Source: CALZJC01 sp041574955 (GTDB lineage Bacteria; Acidobacteriota; Thermoanaerobaculia; Multivoradales; JAHEKO01). Taken from it: a DNA stretch of 11,111 nucleotides. This document shows, one piece after another, positions 7,293-11,111 of the stretch (within the stretch, counting starts at the first letter, position 1; every line of letters starts with the position of its first letter). The stretch is taken from assembly GCA_041574955.1 (NCBI GenBank), contig JBFGNS010000139.1, positions 1-11,111 of the forward strand, read 5' to 3'. The notes beneath the pieces are model-generated. The model did not search any database and had not been told where the DNA came from. It worked only from the letters and a program-made list of their open reading frames with translations. The position numbers were made by a program, and so were the translations under genes.

Positions 7293-8411
7293 CTACTCAA
7301 GCGCCGCCGGCCTCAGGGAGCGCAGGAAGCCTTCGAGGCGACCTGCCACCTTGTCCCAGGCGAGCTGCTCGACGGCCTGGCGGCGCGCCTGCCGGCCGAG
7401 CCGGCGCCGCAGCCCGGGGTCGGTCAGCCGGCGCAGCGCGGCGGCGAGCGCGGCGGGGTGGTTCGGGGGCACCAGCAGTGCGCTGGCTCCGGGAGCTACC
7501 GCGCGGCCCGCCTCGCCAACGTCGGTGACCACCACCGCCCGCCCCAGGGCCAGGTACTCGGACAGCTTCGACGGGTAGTTGAGGCCGGCCGCCCTGCCGC
7601 GGCGGCGCGGCACCACCAGCACGTCGCACCCGGCCAGCAGCTCGGGAACCCGCGCGTAGGGCACCGGTCCGGTGAGGGTCTGGTGGCCGCCGAGCCGCTG
7701 CTCGATCCGGCGGCGCAGCCCGTCGACGGCGTCGACGTCGCCGATCAGGAGGAAGCGGAAAGGCTCACCCGCGGCGAGCAGCCGCTCGGCGGCGGTGAGC
7801 AGGTCCCCGATGCCGTGATAGGAGCGAAAGCTGCCGGCGTAGCCGACCGTCACGCTGTCCGAGGGTGGCGGTTCGGGGGCGTTGAACAGCTCCGGATCGA
7901 CGCCGCCCAGCAGCAGCAGCGCCGGTTTGCCCAGACGCTCGACCCGCCGGCGCAGCGGCTCGCTGACCACCGTGAAGCCGTCCAGCTGTCGCAGCGTGCG
8001 GCGCTCCAGGAGCTTGCCCGACACTAGGCCGGCGAGCCGGCGCGAGGCGGGGCGCTGGCGGTCCTCGAACTTCTCCCACGCAGGGTCGCCGTGCAGGTCG
8101 GCGACACGCAGCGTCCGCGCCGCCGGCACCAGCCGCGCCAGGTCGAACGCCCCCTTGTGGGTATGGCCGTAGACCACGTCGGGCGCCAGCTCGCGCACCG
8201 CGCGCTCAAGGGCCGGCAGGGCCGAGTCGAGCGACGGGATCGGCCGGTGGCCGAGCCCCAGCCGGGGCTCGATCTGGGTCGTCGGATCGCGGCTCAGCAG
8301 GGTCACGTCGACGCCCGGCCGGCGGGCCAGAGCGACGGTCAGGTTGCGGCAGCGCAGCGGCGTGCCCCGGTCTTCGAGTGCGCGACCGCGGAAGTGGACC
8401 AGCACCTTCAC
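7293..8411 (-). CDS. GT4-family glycosyltransferase, first gene of the minus-strand operon
   Basis: This 372-aa enzyme is read from GTG 8411 (MKVLVHFRG); an adjacent GTG at 8414 would add one residue. GGAG at 8421-8424 serves either. A TTG at 8486 keeps the frame open but would add a Pro/Ser-rich leader unlike the family. The N-terminal domain has DVVYGHTHKGAFDLARL (78-94), RVADLHGDP (102-110) and FTVVSEPLRRRV (146-157). The C-terminal domain starts with VTVGYAGSFRSYHGIGDL (187-204), followed by FLLIGD (220-225), the donor loop NYPSKLSEYLALGRAVVV (278-295) and GASALLVPP (308-316). The first Glu of EX7E is replaced (Leu277) while Glu285 is kept. The likely reaction is retaining sugar transfer from a nucleotide donor to a lipid-linked glycan; specificity is unknown. 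Its stop is nine bases from the exporter start, so the two are cotranscribed. Confidence 0.92.
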   Translation of the reverse strand: MKVLVHFRGRALEDRGTPLRCRNLTVALARRPGVDVTLLSRDPTTQIEPRLGLGHRPIPSLDSALPALERAVRELAPDVVYGHTHKGAFDLARLVPAARTLRVADLHGDPAWEKFEDRQRPASRRLAGLVSGKLLERRTLRQLDGFTVVSEPLRRRVERLGKPALLLLGGVDPELFNAPEPPPSDSVTVGYAGSFRSYHGIGDLLTAAERLLAAGEPFRFLLIGDVDAVDGLRRRIEQRLGGHQTLTGPVPYARVPELLAGCDVLVVPRRRGRAAGLNYPSKLSEYLALGRAVVVTDVGEAGRAVAPGASALLVPPNHPAALAAALRRLTDPGLRRRLGRQARRQAVEQLAWDKVAGRLEGFLRSLRPAALE

Positions 8412-8420
8412 CACAGGGCT

Positions 8421-8424
8421 CTCC
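8421..8424 (-). promoter_or_regulatory. Ribosome binding site (GGAG) of the 7293-8411 glycosyltransferase
   Basis: On the minus strand GGAG is followed by nine bases and then GTG AAG GTG, or by six bases to the alternative GTG at 8414. It decides the start against the far-upstream TTG at 8486, which lacks a comparable site. Confidence 0.6.
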
Positions 8425-8457
8425 AGCGGCAGCGTCGGAGGGGAGGCATGCCGCCCG

Positions 8458-8486
8458 ATGCTATGCTCGGCCGCCCGTGGCGGCAA
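8458..8486 (-). promoter_or_regulatory. Candidate sigma70-type promoter for the minus-strand operon
   Basis: Read on the minus strand, TTGCCG (8481-8486) and TAGCAT (8458-8463) are separated by exactly 17 bases. Each matches four of six consensus positions (TTGACA, TATAAT). The pair lies 34-47 bases upstream of the ribosome site and GTG of the first operon gene, and TAGCAT falls in one of the few AT-richer spots of the spacer. Such matches arise by chance, and the sigma preference of this organism is unknown. Confidence 0.3.
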
Positions 8487-8516
8487 CGCAAACCACCCGC
8501 AGCTAGCCCGACCTTC

Positions 8517-8672
8517 TCACCGAGCCGCTGCTGCGCGTCCGGAGGCACCTGAATCTGCACGCCTTCCCTTGTGCGGGCATCCTCAACGTGGTTCGAGTAC
8601 GCCTGCGGTGCCCTCCGGCGGAGAGTCGTGGATCGTCAGGCAGCTGCGGCCGCTCGCCGAGCGGCTCGGTGA
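8517..8672. repeat. 13-nt perfect inverted repeat in the divergent spacer, with overlapping hairpin
   Basis: TCACCGAGCCGCT at 8517-8529 recurs as its exact reverse complement at 8660-8672, 130 nt away. The right arm also overlaps a local hairpin, GCCGCTC (8649-8655), loop GCC, GAGCGGC (8659-8665), so the long pairing and the short hairpin would exclude each other. The right arm ends 13 bases before the plus-strand GTG at 8686. This could be a paired binding site, a leader structure or a chance product of high GC; the sequence cannot decide. Confidence 0.35.
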
Positions 8673-8676
8673 CTAG
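8541..8676 (+). pseudogene. Possible decayed N-terminal fragment of a glycosyltransferase
   Basis: A strong ribosome-site-like GGAGG (8541-8545) is followed nine bases on by a CTG in the frame that reads HAFPCAGILNVVRVRLRCP. About 20 codons later a second frame takes over, reading PSGGESWIVRQLRPLAERLGD and ending at TAG 8674-8676. Both segments have mostly G or C third positions, as real genes here do, while the third frame does not. Joined by a one-base shift, they resemble the first strand, glycine loop and first helix of a GT4 enzyme. The second segment lines up with residues 18-41 of the next gene (GGAARVARELLDGLEARGHR) and shares its frame. No ATG, GTG or TTG starts it and it is shifted and stopped, so it would be non-functional. 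It is short, and chance cannot be excluded. Confidence 0.3.
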
Positions 8677-8685
8677 GTCAGGCTA

Positions 8686-9933
8686 GTGGCTTCCGAAGCC
8701 ATCTCGGTCGTCCAGCTCGCCTCGTCGAACGGTCGCGGCGGCGCTGCGCGGGTTGCTCGCGAGCTGCTCGACGGGCTGGAGGCGCGCGGTCACCGGGCGC
8801 GGCTCCTGGTGGGCCGCAAGAAGGGCGACGACCCGCGGGTGAGCGAGCTTTTCGACGGTCCCGTCAACCGCCTGCTGAGCCGGGCCGCCGGCCGCAACCT
8901 CCGCCGCGCTCTGCACCGCAGGCTGATGCCGCTGATCGCCAACGACATCGCGTTGCTGCCGGGAAGGCGGCTGGCGCGGCGGCCCGAGCTGCGGCAGGCC
9001 GACCTGATCCACGCCCACAACCTGCACAGCGGCTTCTTCAATCTGAAGGCGCTGCCTTCTCTGGCGCAGCGCTGGCCGGTGGTGTGGACGCTGCACGACA
9101 TGTGGCCGATCACCGGCTACTTCGTGCACGCTTTCGACTGTCCCCACTGGCCGGTCGGGGGCTGCGACTGCCGGCTGCCCAACAGCCTGCCGCCGCACGC
9201 CTGGAACAACAGCCGTCACCTGTGGCAGCTCAAGCGGCGGATCTACGCGCGGTGTGAGCTTCACCTGGTGGCGCCCTCCGAGTGGCTGGCGGAGCGCGTG
9301 GCGGGCAGCATGCTGCGCCATCAGCCGCTGCGGGTGGTGCCCAACGGCGTCGACACCGAGAAGCTGCGGCCGGCCGACCGGGCGGCGGCGCGGCGCCGCC
9401 TGGGGCTGCCGCCCGACCGGCCCGTGCTGCTTTGGGTGGGCAGGGGCGGAGCGCGCAACCCGTGGAAGGGGTGGCGGCACCTCGAGCGGCTGGTCGAGGG
9501 GTGGGTGGACGAGCCGGCGCTGTTCCTGGTGGTCGGCAGCGATGGGCCGCCGCGGGCCAACGTCCACGCGGCCGGGGTGGTCGACGACCCCGGCCGGCTC
9601 TCGGACTGCTACAACGCCAGCGACGCGCTGCTCTACCCCTCGCTGGCGGACAACTGCCCGTTGACCGTGCTCGAGGCGATGGCTTGCGGCCTGCCGGTGG
9701 TGGGCTTCGCCACCGGCGGCATCCCGGAGCTGGTGGTCGACGGCGAGACCGGCTATCTGGCGCCGAGCGGCGACACCACCGAGCTGGAGCGCTGCCTGCG
9801 CCGGTTGCTGGCTCTCGATCCGCCGGCGCGTGGCGCAATGGCGGCGGCGGCTCGCCGGCGCGCGGTGACGCGGTTCGGCCTGGACCGCATGGTGGAGAGC
9901 TACGTCGAGCTGTACCGCGAGCTGTTGGCGTGA
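8686..9933 (+). CDS. GT4-family glycosyltransferase on the plus strand
   Basis: This 415-aa enzyme is read from GTG 8686, with AGG eight bases upstream. An in-frame TAG at 8674 bars a much longer start. The acceptor domain has VVQLASSNGRGGAARVARE (8-26), DLIHAHNLHSGFFN (106-119) and TLHDMWPITGYFVHAFDCPHW (135-155), with a cysteine cluster at 152, 160 and 162. These are hallmarks of the WcaC-like GT4 subgroup. RVVPNGVDTEKLRP (216-229) leads to the donor domain: LLWVGRGGARNPWKG (248-262), ASDALLYPSLADNCPLTVLEAM (311-332) and GIPELVVDGETGYL (345-358). The EX7E pair appears as Asp322 and Glu330. The role is sugar transfer to a lipid-linked surface glycan, with unknown specificity. It is the only plus-strand gene here, divergent from the operon and convergent with the epimerase gene across 31 bases with no convincing terminator. 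Confidence 0.93.
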   Translation: MASEAISVVQLASSNGRGGAARVARELLDGLEARGHRARLLVGRKKGDDPRVSELFDGPVNRLLSRAAGRNLRRALHRRLMPLIANDIALLPGRRLARRPELRQADLIHAHNLHSGFFNLKALPSLAQRWPVVWTLHDMWPITGYFVHAFDCPHWPVGGCDCRLPNSLPPHAWNNSRHLWQLKRRIYARCELHLVAPSEWLAERVAGSMLRHQPLRVVPNGVDTEKLRPADRAAARRRLGLPPDRPVLLWVGRGGARNPWKGWRHLERLVEGWVDEPALFLVVGSDGPPRANVHAAGVVDDPGRLSDCYNASDALLYPSLADNCPLTVLEAMACGLPVVGFATGGIPELVVDGETGYLAPSGDTTELERCLRRLLALDPPARGAMAAAARRRAVTRFGLDRMVESYVELYRELLA

Positions 9934-9964
9934 CGGCGCCCCGCCTGAACGCCCGGGACCGTCT

Positions 9965-11026
9965 TCAGCCGCCGCGCAGGCTCGCCGCCAGCTCCTCCAG
10001 CACGGCGTCGAGCGGGCGGCTGATCTGCCACTCGGGATAGTCGGTCCTGAGCCGCCGCAGGTTGCTGATGTAGCAGACGTGGTCTCCGCGCCGCGGCTCT
10101 TCGAGGTACTCGGTTTGCGGCCGGCGCCCGAGCAGCTCGCCGAACCGGTCGAGCGCCTCGACCACCGAGATGCTGTTGGCGCGGCCGCCTCCCAGGTTGT
10201 AGACGGCGGCGGGCCGCGGGTTGTCGTGGAACGCCTCGATTGCGGTGCAGACGTCGAAGCTGTGGATGTTGTCCCGCACCTGCTTGCCCTTGTAGCCGAA
10301 GATCCGGTAGGTGCGGCCCTCGGACACCGCCTTGGCGACGTACGCCAGGAAGCCGTGCAGCTCGGCGCCCGAGTGGTGCGGCCCGGTGAGGCAGCCGCCG
10401 CGGAAACAGACCGTCGGCATGCCGAAGTAGCGTCCATACTCTTGCACCATCACGTCGGCGGCGAGCTTGGATGCGCCGAACAGGCTGTGGGTCGAAGCGT
10501 CGATGCGGCAGCTTTCGTCGATGCCGTCGCGGCGCTTTGGGTCGGCGAAGTCCCAGCGGGTAGCGAGCTCCACCAGCTCGAGCTCGTTGGGTGCGTCGCC
10601 GTAGACCTTGTTGGTGCTCATGAAGACGAACGGCGCGTCGGGACACGATCCGCGCGCTGCCTCGAGCAGGTTGAGCGTGCCGACCGCGTTGACCTCGAAG
10701 TCCTCGAACGGCATGCGGGCGGCCAGGTCGTGCGAGGGCTGGGCGGCGCAGTGCACGATGAGCTGCGGCCGGCAGGCCGCCACCAGCTCGGCGACCCCCT
10801 GCCGGTCCCGCACGTCCAGCTCGTGGTGCTCGAAGCGGCGGGTCTCTCGCCGCAGCCGCTCGAGGTTCCACCGCGTGTCGCCATCGGCGCCGAAGAACCG
10901 GCGCCGCATGTTGTTGTCCACCCCGTCGACCCGCCAGCCGCGGCGGTCGAAGTAGGTCACCGCCTCCGATCCGATGAGGCCGCTGCTGCCGGTGACGAGA
11001 GCGCGTGGGCTGGCGGCGGCACCCAT
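9965..11026 (-). CDS. Extended-SDR sugar-nucleotide epimerase, CDP-paratose/tyvelose 2-epimerase-like
   Basis: The 353-aa product starts at ATG 11026, with GAGG (11033-11036) six bases upstream. The N-terminal NAD-binding fold has TGSSGLIG (12-19, GxxGxxG), LDVRD (70-74) and HCAAQPSHD (92-100). FEVNAVGTLNLLEAAR (110-125), MSTNKVYGD (136-144), GIDESCRID (168-176), GKQVRDNIHSFDV (247-259) and YNLGGG (276-281) match the pattern of CDP-paratose 2-epimerase (TyvE). The family interconverts epimeric CDP-deoxyhexoses through a keto intermediate in the cytoplasm. The catalytic YxxxK motif reads SLFGASK: Phe183 (codon TTC, 10478-10480) replaces Tyr while Lys187 remains. My recollection is that some uncharacterised relatives share this. 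The substrate may therefore not be CDP-paratose, and a different reaction is possible. It follows the aminotransferase gene by eight bases, so the two are probably cotranscribed. Confidence 0.88.
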   Translation of the reverse strand: MGAAASPRALVTGSSGLIGSEAVTYFDRRGWRVDGVDNNMRRRFFGADGDTRWNLERLRRETRRFEHHELDVRDRQGVAELVAACRPQLIVHCAAQPSHDLAARMPFEDFEVNAVGTLNLLEAARGSCPDAPFVFMSTNKVYGDAPNELELVELATRWDFADPKRRDGIDESCRIDASTHSLFGASKLAADVMVQEYGRYFGMPTVCFRGGCLTGPHHSGAELHGFLAYVAKAVSEGRTYRIFGYKGKQVRDNIHSFDVCTAIEAFHDNPRPAAVYNLGGGRANSISVVEALDRFGELLGRRPQTEYLEEPRRGDHVCYISNLRRLRTDYPEWQISRPLDAVLEELAASLRGG

Positions 11027-11034
11027 GGGCGGCC

Positions 11035-11111
11035 TCAGCCGGCGAAGAAGTCGGCGATGGCCGCCACCACGCGTCGCTGCGCCTCGCTCCCCAGCTCGGG
11101 GTAGATCGGCA
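11035..11111 (-). CDS. DegT/DnrJ/EryC1/StrS-type sugar aminotransferase, C-terminal end only
   Basis: The last 24 codons before the TGA at 11035-11037 read PIYPELGSEAQRRVVAAIAD and then FFAG; the residue before them is Leu or Met. This matches the very conserved end of the PLP-dependent DegT/DnrJ/EryC1 family (LPIYPEL, then xxQQxxVVEAIxxFF). These enzymes transfer an amino group to a keto-sugar nucleotide, making amino-deoxy sugars for surface glycans and antibiotics. The catalytic Lys and the rest of the protein lie beyond the window edge, so this rests on a short motif. The gene ends eight bases before the epimerase start, and its stop overlaps that gene's GAGG ribosome site, which suggests coupled expression. 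Confidence 0.75.
   Translation of the reverse strand, partial: PIYPELGSEAQRRVVAAIADFFAG

Noticed and set aside
8569..8600. A sigma70 promoter for the plus-strand gene (TTGTGC around 8569)
   Set aside because: No acceptable -10 hexamer lies 16-18 bases downstream; the region there is TCGAGTACG.
8344..8676. A 110-codon plus-strand gene from 8344
   Set aside because: Its first half is antisense to the 7293-8411 gene and its middle has no motif. Only the last ~20 codons look coding-like, and they are treated as part of the possible remnant.
9934..9964. Bidirectional terminator between the convergent genes
   Set aside because: The 31 bases contain only a 3-bp GGC/GCC pairing and no T run on either strand.
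8683..10437. Minus-strand open frame of 584 codons across the plus-strand glycosyltransferase
   Set aside because: It is antisense to both the GT4 gene and part of the epimerase gene, with a low-complexity Arg/His/Gln-rich translation. The plus-strand frame has the full GT4 motif set.

Overview
The window is a very GC-rich (roughly 70% or more) stretch of bacterial chromosome with almost no non-coding DNA. It holds a surface-polysaccharide or glycoconjugate biosynthesis cluster. The visible genes do not fix the phylum. The codon bias, the GTG and TTG starts and the style of the glycosyltransferases fit a high-GC, probably Gram-negative environmental bacterium, which is inference only. No RNA gene, insertion sequence, CRISPR array or clear terminator was seen.

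Layout. A seven-gene run on the minus strand reads from about 8411 down to base 1: a GT4 glycosyltransferase (7293-8411), an MsbA/PglK-type fused ABC exporter (5436-7283), a methyltransferase-like protein (4459-5433), a Gfo/Idh/MocA oxidoreductase (3345-4454), an unusual GT-B transferase related to CDP-glycerol or capsule transferases (1681-3348), a second GT4 enzyme (557-1684) and a third GT4 enzyme cut by the window edge (1-560). The genes are 2-9 nt apart or overlap by 4 nt (TTGA, GTGA, GTGA), so they look like one translationally coupled operon. A promoter-like pair and a GGAG ribosome site lie just upstream of its first gene.

A roughly 270-bp divergent spacer (8412-8685) follows. It contains the promoter candidate, a 13-nt inverted repeat and what looks like a decayed N-terminal fragment of another glycosyltransferase. 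On the plus strand is a fourth GT4 glycosyltransferase (8686-9933). It converges, with only 31 nt between, on a second minus-strand pair: the C-terminal end of a DegT/DnrJ/EryC1 sugar aminotransferase (11035-11111, cut by the edge) and an extended-SDR sugar-nucleotide epimerase resembling CDP-paratose/tyvelose epimerase (9965-11026).

How they may work together (inference): the aminotransferase, epimerase and oxidoreductase make or modify unusual nucleotide sugars. The GT4 enzymes and the GT-B transferase build an oligosaccharide on a lipid carrier, and the methyltransferase-like protein may decorate it. The ABC exporter flips the lipid-linked product across the inner membrane. No initiating transferase, Wzx flippase or Wzy polymerase is visible here. 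Nothing in the window is clearly a new system. The most notable points are the Phe in place of the catalytic Tyr of the epimerase, the poorly classified 555-aa transferase, and the glycosyltransferase remnant in the divergent spacer.
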